Under the pieces are notes generated by a model. That model had not been told where the DNA came from. It saw nothing but the letters and a program-made list of their open reading frames with translations, and did not search any database. Below are positions 39,313 through 52,130 of a stretch of 64,000 bases of DNA, piece by piece. Source of the DNA: Paragorgia papillata (Eukaryota > Cnidaria > Anthozoa > Scleralcyonacea > Coralliidae); assembly GCA_035771165.1 (NCBI GenBank), contig JAWNZC010000254.1, positions 915,001-979,000 on the forward strand, read 5' to 3'. The stretch's first letter is position 1; each line of letters opens with the position of its first letter. The position numbers and the translations under genes are program-made.

Positions 39313-40016
39313 GTTTAGATATGACTGACAGAGTTATCTATGTATATTAGCAATATTTCAATCAAGTTTACTTTGATCCTGAGGACATCAGTATTAAACT
39401 TAATTTGAGTTATTCTATTTAGCTAGGATCAATCAACTCAGATATAATGAGAACTCTAATCTACTTTGTGCAACGATTGCCGCAACTTATCCCGCACGAT
39501 TTTGACTATTACATGGTTGCGCAATCACACCTTTCAATGGTTCGTGCAACTTATCTCGCAATGATACATCAATGATATATCATCTTTGCGAGACAAGTTG
39601 AATGAAAAATTGCAATATAATGAGGCCCTTAAGGGAAGCGTGAAATTATTTTTTCAAATTAACTTAATTGTTCCCAATTTAGTTGTAATCTAGCTAAATA
39701 TACATTGACACTAGTTATTCAAATTGATTATAATATTATGAAAGTTTAGACCACATGTGCATATAATAATATAGTTCTGTGCCTCAACATTTCGTTCGTC
39801 AAAACTCCGCCCTTTTTTCCCCAATTTTAGATTTAGCGATAGGCAGCATTTCCTTATGATAATAACTTCTAGTTAATCCTCGTGTATACGTATGCCTGCT
39901 GTATTAAGACACGTTTGACGTCATTTGTCATATTACAACATCCACCAAAGCATAACACCGAAATAAAGCCCTAAGCTAGCTTGAGGCGAATTAGATTTTT
40001 TCTGATAGACACATTG

Positions 40017-40940
40017 CTGTAGCATTGTTTATAACAAGTTGTTGTGATCAACAAGTCTGTCACAGGTTGTTCTAACAACTTGCTGTGGCATTGTTTGTAA
40101 CAAGTTGTTGTGATCAACAAGTCTGTCACAGGTTGTTCTAACAACTTGCTGTGGCATTGTTTGTAACAAGTTGTTGTGATCAACAAGTCTGTCGCAGGTT
40201 GTTCTAACAACTTGCTGTAGCATTGTTTGTAACAAGTTGTTGTGATCAACAAGCCTGTCACAGGTTGTTCCAAAAACTTCGACTGTAGCATTGTTTGTAA
40301 ACAAGTTGTTGTGATCAACGAGCCTATCACTGGTTGTTCTAACAACTTGCTGTAGCATGCATTGTTTGTAACAAGTTGTTGTGATCAACAAGTTTGTCAC
40401 AGGTTGTTCCAACAACTTGCTGTAGCATTGTTTGTAACAAGTTGTTGTGATCAACAAGTCTGTCACAGGTTGTTCTAACAACTTGCTGTAGCATTGTTTG
40501 TAACAAGTTGTTGTGATCAACGAGCCTATCACAGGTTGTTCCAATAACTTGCTGTGGCATTGTTTGTAACAAGTTGTTGTGATCAACAAGTCTGTCACAG
40601 GTTGTTCTAACAACTTGCTGTGGCATTGTTTGTAACAAGTTGTTGTGATCAAAAAGTCTGTCACAGGTCGTTCCAACAACTTGCTGTGGTATTGTTTGTA
40701 ACTAGTTGTTCGGATCAACAAGTCTGTCACAGGTTGTTCTAACAACTTGCTGTAGCATTGTTTGTAACAAGTTGTTGTGATCAACAAGTCTGTCACAGGT
40801 TGCTCTAACAACTTGCTGTGGCATTGTTTGTAACAAGTTGTTCGTGTGATCAACAAGTCTGTCACAGGTTGTTCTAACAACTTGCTGTGGCATTGTTTGT
40901 AACAAGTTGCTGTGTCATTGTATATAACAAGTTGCTACAG
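40017..40940 (-). repeat. 66-bp satellite keeping an open frame
   Basis: About 14 units of TAACAAGTTGTTGTGATCAA followed by CAAGTCTGTCACAGGTTGTT and CTAACAACTTGCTGTGGCAT TGTTTG. A period of 66 = 22 codons lets 283 codons stay open on the minus strand. Units contain the inverted pair CAAGTTGTT/AACAACTTG. Confidence 0.95.
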
Positions 40941-41537
40941 TTGTTGACAACAACAAGCTTGCAATTGTAGCAGCTTCATCAAATAGCACTATTGTCCTGG
41001 AACTTGTTCACATGCTTGTTACAAGGTTGGTGTGACGTCTTGATGACAACCAGATGTGATATGCTTTACGTTTCTATTATTAAACCCGCATAAGGTGAAG
41101 AGCCTGCAGACAGTATACGGCAACGTCACAACGTTACGTCAAATAGATGATCTATCGCACCTCTCAAGTGCGATCGGTGGTTTAGAAAAGGGAGAAAATG
41201 TCGAGGACATCATTAGTGTTTAGATTGACGTAAGGGCGCAATTATAGAGACGTACGTTGTGTGACGTACTCTTATCGATATTTCTCGAGATCGAGTCGGT
41301 TCCAAAAAGTCGCTCTAAGGATATTTATCGGGGCAGCCTTTGTTCTACAATACTACTCAATTCTTTGAAAGTTTTCATGGCGATAAAGTGATACAGATAA
41401 GTTTGGTGGAAACACGACGTAAAATATTTATTTGCTAAGCTTTCAGCCTGTAGACTCAGGCCTTCATCAGAGCAATAACAACAAGTTGTTGGCTCACGTC
41501 ATTTATAAACTAAGCAACTGATCAATTAAATCACGTA

Positions 41538-42025
41538 ATGCATGGATCAATTCTTCCTGTAACCATCCCCCCCCGGGCAATACCCCGGGGATTTGTAATT
41601 TTTTATGAAGCTCATGGCAAATTCCCCACCCCCGGGACTTTGAAATTTGACAATTCCCCACCCCGGGGCAACATCAAACAAATGTATAATTAAACACATT
41701 TTAACATCAAATGTAAATTAACTTAAACAGTGGCTCATTTCTGTTGCTGCTTCCTTTGAGCTCTACAGTAGTTTTTTCCGCTTTTTCAGCACCCCTGCGT
41801 CGATTTTCGTCAATTTTCGGCAACCTGAGAAATCTTTCAATGAATTCGTCGCCATTTTGAATACGGAATACTTTAGTTACCAGACTCCCACGCCTCCTTG
41901 CATCCCCGCCCTTTACCCCTGGGACAAAATTAAAAAACAATTCCCCACCCCCGGATTTGATTTTCTGCATTGTCCCCGGGGTTGCCCGGGGGGGGATGGT
42001 TACAGGAAGAATTGATTCATGCATA
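41538..42025. mobile_element. Foldback with CCCCGGG-rich arms
   Basis: Arms ATTCTTCCTGTAACCATCCC and GGGATGGTTACAGGAAGAAT enclose repeats of TTCCCCACCCCCGG. A 112-codon minus frame lies within. Confidence 0.75.
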
Positions 42026-42208
42026 AGAATACAATGGCGTATCACGGTAATTTTATTAATTAGAAAACAAAATCAAGAATGTTCTCCGAATAGGGCACAC
42101 CCCGTGCTGTTTAATGGCTGTCCCTCCTGAGAGATAGTGTGATGTTTTGCAATCTCAATACATATTCCCTTGTTCTTCGCGTGAAGTATTGCTTGTCGCT
42201 GGCTAAAG

Positions 42209-42717
42209 CCCTAATCAAACGAGAACGCAAGTCATCGCAAGTTGGCAGTCACGCTATCTCAGCCAGCCGCTCTGAATAGTTTCCCAAAAATATCATGTAC
42301 CGTGACAAAGTTAAGTACTATTTATAAACCGCGCAGGAGGGCTTTATCGGATATATAAAAACACGAGGCGATAGCCGAGTGTTTTAGAGCCGATAAAGCC
42401 CGTACTGCAAGGTTTTTAAATGGCTTCTAGAAAGAATCACTTCATACGTTCATTGGCGTAGTAATTTTGAAAATTAAGCTTATCTCAGCCGTTAAAAACC
42501 AGCGAGAAACTTAGAGCGAGTCTAAATCACATATATAGATCCGATACGCTCATGATTTTTCTTTGTGTTTTCCTCATGAATTATTAATGAATTTTAGAAA
42601 ACTTGTTTAAAACACTCATGAAACTTTTATTTTGTTAATTTGGGTGTTCAAACGACCGCCACAGAAATTCTTACTGCCAACTTGCGACGACTTGCGTTCT
42701 CGTTTGATTAGGGCTTA
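42209..42717. mobile_element. Foldback with AAGCCCTAATCAAACGAGAA ends
   Basis: Left arm 42209-42253 and right arm 42672-42717 are near-perfect inverted copies ending in ACTTGCGTTCTCGTTTGATT AGGGCTT. Related ends occur at 57835-58092 in DENND5 intron 4. Confidence 0.8.
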
Positions 42718-43369
42718 AGAGTGACGACTCTTCGCCACTTTACACGATGGTCATACTTCCAAGCGTGTTTGACAACAGCAGGTTTATCATGTTGGGCTTT
42801 TATGCAACATGTCTTGTGAGTCAACAGGCCGAAAGCTTAGCAAATAAAAATTATACGTAGTTATTTCCAAAACGATTTGCGATAATTCTGGATTTGCCAA
42901 GATTTGACCAAATTACAAAAACCTCAATATCTTCGAAATTTTAAGAATTCTTTTTCATCAAAATTTCAGTTGTCAGTGGGTTAATTAACACTATCACCTG
43001 TTTAATAAAGTAGAAAAGATTTACTTATGAGTGTAGAGAATATATATTTCTCAAACTCATTAATAATTCATGAGCTAATTAGCCAATCAGAGAAAAATAT
43101 TTGGTCGTGCATGTGTATGAGTTTTGAAATCCGGTAAAGGTCGCGAAAACTGAATTTATGATTAAGAAATCAGATAATAAACGGCACAAACAAAAGACCG
43201 TTTATCACCACATTTCTTAATTATAAATTCAACGTGAAACCATTGTCTAATCCAATATGCACCAATATCACTAACTCCCTCTACTATAATTGACGATTGA
43301 GAAGCTATTTCATAAACTCGTGTATCGTGTTTTACCAGGGGTTGCAAACACTCGAGAACAACAAAAATC

Positions 43370-43570
43370 ACTCGCCCTATATTACCTCGTAATTTTCAAC
43401 GTTCTCTCGTGTTTGTAAAACATTCGAAAACAATAAAAATTACTCGGCTTGCAGCCTCGTGATTTTCATTATTCTCTCATGTTTCACAAACACGCGAGAA
43501 CAATGAAAATTACTCGGTTAACGGCCTCGTGATTTTCATTGTCCTCTCGTGTTTGTAACCCCTGGTAAAA
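43370..43570. repeat. Tandem/inverted CTCGTGTTTGTAA repeats
   Basis: Units with CTCGTGATTTTCATTGTTCT and CGAGAACAATGAAAATTAC in both orientations, flanked by TTTACCAGGGGTTG / CCCCTGGTAAAA (43330 and 43556). Confidence 0.6.
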
Positions 43571-43789
43571 CATTCCCACTCGTTTATGAAATATTACATA
43601 TTATACAATACCCTGGTTGCTATGCTTGTTTTCATTGGTTGTTGGCCATGATCTATTGACAGGACAGACACATGGTCACGTCAGATCACGTCAGCTGACT
43701 TGCTTTTTTCCTTCTTCATGCCCCAAAATCCGGCACTGAGAGTTTCGATAAAAACCTTTTCAATTTTTATTGTATAAAACAAATAGATT

Positions 43790-43943
43790 CTATTTTGTTG
43801 TTGTCTGTTCAGTTATAGATGCACAGAAGACGTCACAACGTGGTAAGAACATCAGTGACCCACTTTTTTGTTCTTACCACGTTGTGACGTCATCTGTGCA
43901 TCTATAACTGAACAGACAACGGCAAAATGGAATCTATTTGGTA
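43790..43943. mobile_element. Near-perfect hairpin foldback
   Basis: Arms TCTGTTCAGTTATAGATGCA CAGAAGACGTCACAACGTGG TAAGAAC mirror each other around the short loop ATCAGTGACCCACTTTTTT. Arms contain GACGTCA. Confidence 0.8.
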
Positions 43944-44254
43944 ACTAAACAGACAATATATAGACAGCATGGTTTAAGCATCTGTACTTTGTAATCAACA
44001 GTTGAGGTCACAGCGAACTTTCTCGATTTTTAACACGAAACCTTCATTTCCTGTTTTCCTCGCGAACCCATCCTCCAACAATGTGCTGACAAGTATTTTA
44101 ACATGTAGTTGATGGCTCGGTTTAATGTCCTTGAGCAGATGGATATCGTCTTTCAAAAAAAAAAGGAGTGTGCTGTGTGGGAAGTGTGGAAATACTAATC
44201 GAAGATGTTATAAATGGGACGATTATACTACTAAAATAGTTTTGGTTTTCTATT

Positions 44255-44475
44255 TTACTCTGATGAAGAGCTCCGCTTGAAACGTCAGTATTTCGTTGTC
44301 AAAACTATTCTCGGCAGTTTACCATCTTTTCACTTTGCTCTATCTAAAACACTGCCTATACAGCACTCTACTTTTATATTATTCCATGATTTACTCTGAT
44401 GAAGGACTCTGCTTGAAACGTCAGTATCTCGTTATTAAAACTATTCTCGGCAGTTTGCCACCTTTTCACGTAACA
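44255..44475. repeat. GAAACGTCAG-family, two units
   Basis: Two direct units, TCTGATGAAG...GCTTGAAACGTCAGTATTTC, separated by a copy of CACTCTACTTTTAT. Confidence 0.8.
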
Positions 44476-45240
44476 GTTCTCTCAAACTAATCTCCATTGA
44501 TTCAACATACGGGTAGACATTTTTATCGTCTTTTCTCAAATCATTAATAATTCATGAAAATTTTACTCTCAAACTCCATTATGTCACGTGAATGAGCTTT
44601 GATACACCGGTAACATGCTGTATTAAACACTTTCTTCATTAAATACTTGCTTCTTCATCAAACACTAGTGTTTCATTTATGTTAATTAAACAACAACCAC
44701 TCTATACGATTACAGGTTATGTTTATTAACTCTCATGCGCAACGCTGGCTGATTGACTCATTGTCTTTCATTTGAGACTGAGCCATTTCAAAAACTCGTT
44801 TTGCGTTCGCCTTCAAGATTCAATTCTTTCTAGGGTTTTGATACCGTGGTCAAATACATAAACTCGTTTTGGAAGTAGTACCTCTCGTTCCAATTAAAGA
44901 TTTCATTAATTGACGCGTTGACAGAGGCAGTTTCGTCAATTAAATTTGCCTGGACTTATTTCCACAAATTTTCCACCACTGGTTGGATTTTTCATTAGTG
45001 ACAATTTATATAACTGGGGTATAATTATTTGACGATAGATATAAAATATCTGCCAGGTATTAGGTGTGAGTGATAATCACAGACAAAGGAATCCGATCGT
45101 GTATTTTGATGTAGAAATTACAGCTGGAAAACTGGAGTTTAGTTATTTTTAGTTTTGAATTAGGTCGAACAAGACGGGAAAAAAGTCCAATTAAAAGCTA
45201 TATAGAGATTGCTTTTGTTCATTGGAGAAGCGGATAACAA
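44476..45240. other. Intergenic, unrecognised
   Basis: No gene seen. TCTCAAACTCATTAATAATTCATG-type motif here also occurs at 43050, 49440 and 60800 and marks another dispersed repeat. Confidence 0.45.
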
Positions 45241-45284
45241 TGTTTAGTTAACCCATTTCTGCCTGAGCTGGCCAAAAACGGACG

Positions 45285-45379
45285 GACGAACGAACGAACC
45301 AACCAACCAACCAACCAACCAACCAACCAACCAACCAACCAACCAACCAACCAACCAACCAACCAACCAACCAACCAAC
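45285..45379. repeat. (CCAA)n array
   Basis: About 20 CCAA tetramers, preceded by CGAA units and by the half-arm TTAACCCATTTCTGCCTGAG of the TTAAC family (45248-45267). Confidence 0.95.
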
Positions 45380-45524
45380 GAATGAATATTATTACAAATA
45401 TTAAATGCTGCTGCAACGATTATGTAATATGTGCAGGCGTGTCGTCTTAGAACGTCTTATAGTTATTTAGTTTAATTGAATTAGTCTGACTATAATTAAA
45501 TTATCCAAATAGTGAAATAAAAGT

Positions 45525-45760
45525 AGCGTGCTGCGTAGGCAGTGTAGAAACAACGATCGAAATATAGTAACTTAGGTTAGATGTACTGCCGAAACAGAGA
45601 ACGTAGGAATCTAACGTTTCGAGCGAAGGCCCTTCGTCAGAGAGAAACGTCATGTTTCTTCTCCTGACGAAGGCCCTTCGCTCGAAACGTTAGATTCCTA
45701 CGTTCTCTGTTTCGGCAGTATATCTTAATTAAAGTTACTATATTTCGATTATAATTAAAT
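45525..45760. mobile_element. Foldback, GGCAGTGTAGAAACAAC variant family
   Basis: Arms TAGGAATCTAACGTTTCGAG CGAAGGCCCTTCG mirror each other. A half-copy is at 62795-62945, sharing AAAGTAGCGTGCTGCGTAGG. Confidence 0.75.
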
Positions 45761-46274
45761 TAGTCTGGATACTCACTTCAATGTTGGACTGTGTGACTAC
45801 ACATCGACAAAACATCTTATATAGAAACGTTTTTTTAACAACGTCATATGAACCATTGTAAGACCATTGTTCACAGACTTGTATGTTACAAGCCTCAAAC
45901 ATACTTATTAATCAGCCGCGAGATTTTTACGTGCCCAGTTTTAGATTATGTAAAAGACTAAAAAAAAAAACATCTTCAAATATTGTGTATAGCAACATGA
46001 ACAAGCCATATTTTATTTCGACTTCAATAAAGAACACTTCATGAACTTGATAAATACAGTCAAAATCACTCTGCAGCTCTGTCTTGGGCGTCGTACGTTC
46101 TCGTATGTCCCGTATTTTCCTCTTGATCCCTTTGAGTACTTATTACCTAGCCACGGAACACTGAGGTGTGATAACCAGAAAAGAAATGCTTCTTAGCGTC
46201 AATCCGGGATTTTCGTAAATCGGGAATTTTATCTGGATAACTTTCGTGATACCTGAGAAAACAGAGAATGGTTT

Positions 46275-46892
46275 TTGAAAATTTGTTACAGCAGTTTTAC
46301 ATTCTGTAACAACATTGCCACATTGCTGTAATAACATTGCTACATTCTGGAACAACATTGCTGTAATAACATTGTTACATTCTGGAACAACATTGCTACA
46401 TTGCTGTAATAACATTGCTACATTCTGGAACAACATTGCCACATTGCTGTAATAACATTGCTACATTCTGGAACAACATTGCTACATTGCTGTAATAACA
46501 CTGTTACATTGATGCAATGACATTGTTACATTCTGGAAAACATTGCTACATTCTGGAACAACATTGCTACATTGCTGTAATAACATTGTTACATTCTGGA
46601 ACAACATTGCTACATTGCTGTAATAACATTGTTACATTCTGGAACAACATTGCTACATTGCTGTAATAACATTGTTACATTCTGGAACAACATTGCTACA
46701 TTGCTGTAATAACATTGTTACATTCTGGAACAACATTGCTACATTGCTGTAATAACATTGTTACATTCTGGAACAACATTGCTACATTGCTGTAATAACA
46801 TTGCTACATTCTGGAACAACATTGCTACATTGCTGTAATAACATTGTTACATTCTGGAACAACATTGCTACATTGCTGTAATAACATTTATT
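46275..46892. repeat. 43-bp satellite at the 3' end of the CxxC gene
   Basis: About 14 units of CTGTAATAACATTGTTACAT TCTGGAACAACATTGCTACA TTG, ending about 25 bp from the stop codon of the neighbouring minus-strand gene, so that gene's poly(A) signals (AATAAA at 46903-46908 and 46887-46892, minus) lie at its edge. Confidence 0.95.
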
Positions 46893-46917
46893 ACAGCAAC
46901 AATTTATTTCTGATTAT

Positions 46918-47962
46918 TCACCTTTTATATGCTAAACTTCTGTATCTTTTTATAATCTCCGGAGCTGACTGGGCGGCCTGTTTGTTTTCGTCATCCTCCG
47001 TTTCATCATCGGCTTTTGTCGTTCTGTCAGTTTCGTGGCTAACGGGAAAATAAACCATTGGTAGAATGTCTTTTAAAGACGCTTTCTTTAAACTGGCGTC
47101 TTTTGAACAGAACATGTCAGAACAATAAAGTCCTTTCTCCTTGAGGGATTCTTTATTTTTTAATGAAACTGGGATGGTTAGTCTTTTTAAGTTTACTCTT
47201 TTTTCCTGTGGAATGTCAATCTCTGGGTCAGCTTCCATATTTTGTGCATCATCTTCAGTTTGGGGGAGATTTCGTATCAAGGCCGATAGCCTGTTACGGC
47301 GACGTCCGCTGTAATACCCGAGGTAATTCAGTGGGCTCGCGTAGATTTGCGTGAACTCACTTCGCGTTTTCAAAGCGGGTTTTAACAAATTCTGTTTGTC
47401 AGGCTTGCGGGTTGCGGCGTTCGGCGGGTTGTGAACCTTACTGCCTGTCAAACGGCGGAGGTCGGGCAGATTTAATGACGTCACCGTAGCCTTGACGTCA
47501 TCCCTTCTCATATCGACCCTAAAAATCCCCGTACTTTTGCAGTAATTGCAGATAGAAATATCTGTTAGTCCTTCGGAGAAGTCTCTCAGGTTCATTTGGC
47601 ATCCACACACAACACAACGCGGGTTTCCCTCGTGGGATTGCGTGGAAACGTCGTGGCTAGTCTCCAGTCTCCCCGGCATTGGAAGCGGGGGTTTCAGCTG
47701 TGTTATTGCGTTCTTGAGTTTTTGTCTTGGTTGGTTTTGCTTCAGATGTTTCCTGTAGTCTCGTTGATGGCTGGTTGTTTTGTAAATGTCCTTCGTGATG
47801 TCTTGCAGAGCTTCTAGGTTCTTGGCGCTCAGATGCTAGATTATAACGAAGAAAAAAAACAACTATGAAAATTGGTTTGACCGTCCGGTGAGAATGACGG
47901 AAGGAAGAATTAAGGAAAAGGGAACTTTTGTCAACCTTTCTTTTGTTCAAAAACTCGTTCAT
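46918..47962 (-). CDS. Uncharacterised protein with a CxxC...CxxC cluster
   Basis: I do not recognise the family. The main exon 47835-46918 holds 305 codons plus stop (46918-46920) after an acceptor TAATCTAG. A tentative first exon 47962-47936 (ATG, nine codons) joins in phase 0, but its donor GTTGAC is weak, so the start is uncertain; an internal ATG is at 47679. Visible parts: an N-terminal basic, probably helical stretch (KNLEALQDITKDIYKTTSHQ); CVVC...CNYC spaced like a zinc ribbon; a basic YYSGRRRNRLSALIRNL segment; Lys-rich repeats (LKNKESLKEKG, SLKKASLKDILP); and an acidic TKADDETEDDENK patch. Composition, codon evenness and the splice acceptor argue for a real gene. AATAAA follows the stop within 10-30 bp. 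Alternative: an old transposon-derived frame. Confidence 0.6.
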
Positions 47963-47998
47963 CGTTTCTAGGGAAAGCAAAATAAAAAGTGTCAGATT

Positions 47999-48000
<2 letters not shown>

Positions 48001-48042
<42 letters not shown>
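48001..48042. repeat. (CAGA)n array, left of a LINE tail
   Basis: About 10 CAGA units, followed by TTGATTGATTGATTCA. Confidence 0.9.
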
Positions 48043-48484
<442 letters not shown>

Positions 48485-48774
48485 TTACTTAATGTTCGTT
48501 ACTTCTTATTATAACTCTTACTTTTGTCTTGGCTGGTATCAAAGCGAGGGAACACGTCAAAAATTGGATTGAAACTGTACTTATCAACAGGTTTGTTGGT
48601 CAACAGATTAGACTCTCTGGCAATGCTTAAACCAAATTAAAATAATTGCAAAATTAACCGTTGGTGAAATAGCTCACAATTGATTTCAGATTACATTACT
48701 ACAGTGTGTTGTGAAGATCGTTGAGAAGATTGTTCAGAGCCTGGCAATTACGTGTTAACGAGGCTGTCAATTAT

Positions 48775-48972
48775 CCAATTGGCCATTTCCCAACAGAGTT
48801 GAAGACTGGTGACGGGTTGGGAACGCTAGGGTACTTGGGATCGTTTGGAGGGACAGATTTCATGCTTGGTAGCGTAAGTACAATGAAACTGTCCTTCCAA
48901 ACGATCCCAAGAACACCAGCGCTCAATGCTCTTTACCAGTCTTCGACTCTTTTGGGAAATGGCCAATTAAAA
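48775..48972. mobile_element. Foldback with ATTGGCCATTTCCCAA ends
   Basis: Arms AATTGGCCATTTCCCAACAG with GAAGACTGGT and CTTGGGATCGTTTGGAGGGA CAG are mirrored at 48880-48972. The 84-codon frame here follows from it. Confidence 0.75.
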
Positions 48973-49127
48973 TGAGTTTTGATTTAGAATTTGCAATTTC
49001 ATTGAATAATTGATAGAACGTAGAATAGTTAGAACGTAGTTGCCAAATTCTGAACAAACTAGCTTTGCGCCGAAATTAGCGACACTCAGCGGCAAAGAAG
49101 TCAACTGTAATACTGAAAGCTCTTGTT

Positions 49128-49425
49128 CAGACCCCGTTTACACGATGTCGGTACAATTTGAAAACGGAACAAAATCATGCCGGTGTGTAAATACAGGCCA
49201 AAAAGTCTTGCGTTTACACGGTGCCGGTATAGTATAATGACGGATTAGCATGTGACTATTCTCTTTCAATGAGAATTGAGAAGACTTTGTGAATACTGCT
49301 GAACCCGTCTTCATTTTGTGCCGTTTTCATGTCATTTTTGTGCCGGAATCGTGTAAACGCAAGGCCTAAACGGCATGATTTTGTTTCGTTTTCAAATTGT
49401 ACCGATATCTTGTAAACGCGGTCTA
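49128..49425. mobile_element. Foldback MITE with GTTTACACGATG ends, copy 2
   Basis: Same family as 7790-8200: CGGTACAATTTGAAAACGGA ACAAAATCATGCCGG at the left and its inverse at 49365-49425. It lacks the central ~100 bp of copy 1. Confidence 0.78.
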
Positions 49426-49549
49426 AATTTCTCTTCAAAAACTCACTAATAATTCATGAGGAAAGCACAAAGTAAATCAGTACCAAGTCTTCTGCATACT
49501 TTCATGAAAATCGGTGCAATACTTTTTGAGATATCCTGGCGACAGAGGA

Positions 49550-49968
49550 CAGACAGACAAACAAACAAACAAACAAACAAACAAACAAACAAACAAACAA
49601 ACAAACAAACAAACAAACAAACGAACGAACGAACGAACGAACGAAACGAACGAACGAACGAACGAACGAACGAACGAACGAACGAACGAACGAACGAACG
49701 AACGAACGAACGAACGAACGAACGAACGAACGAACGAACGAACGAACGAACGAACGAACGAACGAACGAACGAACGAACGAACAAACAAACAAACAAACA
49801 AACAAACAAACAAACAAACAAACAAACAAACAAACAAACAAACAAACAAACAAACAAACAAACAAACAAACAAACAAACAAACAAACAAACAAACAAACA
49901 AACAAACAAACAAACAAACAAACAAACAAACAAACAAACAAACAAACAAACAAACAAACAAACAAACA
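49550..49968. repeat. (CAAA)n-(CGAA)n-(CAAA)n array
   Basis: CAAA block, CGAA block (49621-49781, one extra A at 49643-49646 shifting the phase), then a CAAA block; the middle block differs from its flanks by a single transition per unit, implying spread of one mutant unit. Confidence 0.97.
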
Positions 49969-49969
49969 G

Positions 49970-50450
49970 AACGAGGCCAGGAGGTTATGTTAACAAGCAT
50001 TATTTACGTTCAATGCTTACCTAATCATGTCAGCTTCATTAATTGCAGGAAGTCTGGAAGAAAAAAAACATAAATCGTCCACACGGAGTGCAATTAAGTT
50101 AGTTTTTTCCCTTTATATTTAACACTGAGAAGAGCGAGAATTTTAAAACAAGATTACTTACTTCCAGATATGAGAATAAACTATTATTATTTCACAAGCT
50201 TACTTACAGTTGATCTGAGGGACGACACGCGCTCTTGATTAATGACGTCACTTGATATGGCTGTGGCACCGGGTGACTATAATTAGAAACACGTCATAGT
50301 TTCGTCATCACAATATCATTACAGAGCTGTGAGGTGATGTGCGCGCATAATTTTGGCGGGTTGAGCCAGCAGTAGCTCATAGAGGAACTAGTTCACGGTT
50401 TACCGTGGATCAAACCTTTAGTTCTATAATCTTGATTTATTGTATAATTT
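49970..50450 (-). other. Spacer with CRE-like site; possible 5' end of the CxxC gene
   Basis: TGACGTCA (50243-50250) and, on the minus strand, a good donor ATCAACT|GTAAGTA (boundary 50208/50207) could mark the promoter and a noncoding first exon of the minus-strand gene at 46.9-48.0 kb. Suggestive only. Confidence 0.25.
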
Positions 50451-50451
50451 T

Positions 50452-51285
50452 CACTCTACTTCACTCCACTCCACTTTGCTAGGTTCCACTACTCCACCTC
50501 ACTAGCTCTACTCTACTACACTCTACTTTAGTCTACTCCACTCTGCCTTACTCCACTCCATTTCAATGCGTGTATTTTACTTTGCTCTTCTCTGCTCTAT
50601 ATTCCACTCCACTATACTTCACTTCACTCGATCCACTCCACTTCACCCGATCCACTCCACTAATTCACCCTACTCCACTTTGCTCGGCTCTACTCTACTC
50701 CACCTCACTAACTCTACTCTACTACACTCTACTTTACTCCACTCCACTCCACCTTACTCCACCTTACTCCACTCCATTTCAATGCATTTTTCTCTGCCCT
50801 GCTCCATTCCACTCCACTATACGTCATTATACTACACTTCACTCGATCGACTAATTCGCTTCTCCCCACTCCACTACTACTACACTTTACTCTACTTTAC
50901 TCCACTCCACTTTAATTCACTTCACTTCGTTCCACTCCACTCTACTTTTCTCTTCTTTAATCCACTTTACTCCATTCCATTTTATTCCGATTATTCCACT
51001 TTAATAAACTTCACTCCATTCCATTCCACTACTCTACTCTACTCTACTCTACTCTACTCTACTCTACTCTACTCTACTCTACTCTACTCTACTCTACTCT
51101 ACTCTACTCTACTCTACTCTACTCTACTCTACTCTACTCTACTCTACTCTACTCTACTCTACTCTACTCTACTCTACTCTACTCTACTCTACTCTACTCC
51201 ACTCCACTCCACTCCACTCCACTCCACTCCACTCCACTCCACTCTACTCTACTCTACTCTACTCTACTCTACTCTACTCTATGTT
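50452..51285. repeat. (CCACT)n/(CTACT)n pentanucleotide array
   Basis: Degenerate CCACT/TTACT pentamers (50452-51030) then pure CTACT with a short CCACT block (51198-51240). Confidence 0.96.
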
Positions 51286-51299
51286 ACGTCATTATAGGT

Positions 51300-51420
51300 T
51301 TAGTAATATTTAAAACACGAGCAGGAGTGTTTTATCAGATTTAAAACCACGAGGGCGCAGCCCGAGTGTTTTAGATCTGATAAAACACGTGATGCGAGTG
51401 TTTTGAATGGCTTCAAAAAC
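51300..51420. repeat. Palindrome of the GTTTTATCAGAT...ATCTGATAAAAC type
   Basis: GAGTGTTTTATCAGATTTAA and TTTAGATCTGATAAAACACG enclose CACGAGGGCGCAGCCCGAGTG. Same style as 42340-42410. Confidence 0.7.
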
Positions 51421-51899
51421 GATTCGTTATTGGATGTTATGTTCATTAGTATTCTTTATATAAAATTGTAAGTTCATTAGTATTCTTTCTGACGTCAAGA
51501 AGTTTTATCAGATATAAAACCACGGACATGGTACTGATTTCCTTTGTGTTTTCCTCATGAATTATTAATGCTTTTTAATGCGGACATTTTTGAATTGATA
51601 TTAAACTTACAATTTGTGAATGCCGCTTCCTACATGATGATGTTCTCGACTCACCAGAAGTCCTTTGCCTCGAGCTGCGTTTTCCTTTTTACCTATCAAC
51701 AACACTCCTATACCTCCATAACTCTTGGCATTAAATCCCCAATTCTCTTTGGTTCTCCTAAACAACAATATGGCAGGCACCTTTTAAATTTTAAATAATT
51801 TTTGTTAGTCGAGAATGACATAAAATTAAACTACGTTTGCAACATAGCCGCACATACAGTGGACGAATTAAATCTCTTTTTTACCGATAGGCTTACCAG

Positions 51900-52130
51900 A
51901 CTATAGCCTGTAGGCCCACAATTTGGACGGCCCACGTTTTGGGACGGGAAAAAAATGACGAGAAACTCTTTTAAAAAATGGGATTTCAGACCTTTATATT
52001 TTGCTCAAAAGTGTCTCAAAATGCGGGAAATGCTGTTTCAAAGACCCAAAATTCAAAAAAAATTCCGGAGGGCATGCCCCTGGACCCCCCTAGAAATGTG
52101 TCGTCACACATAGCCTGTAGGCCCCAAATT
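51900..52130. mobile_element. GGGGGCATGCCCC-type repeat between imperfect direct repeats
   Basis: ATAGCCTGTAGGCCC occurs at 51903 and 52110, bounding ~200 bp that contains CGGAGGGCATGCCCCTGGAC. Type unknown. Confidence 0.45.
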
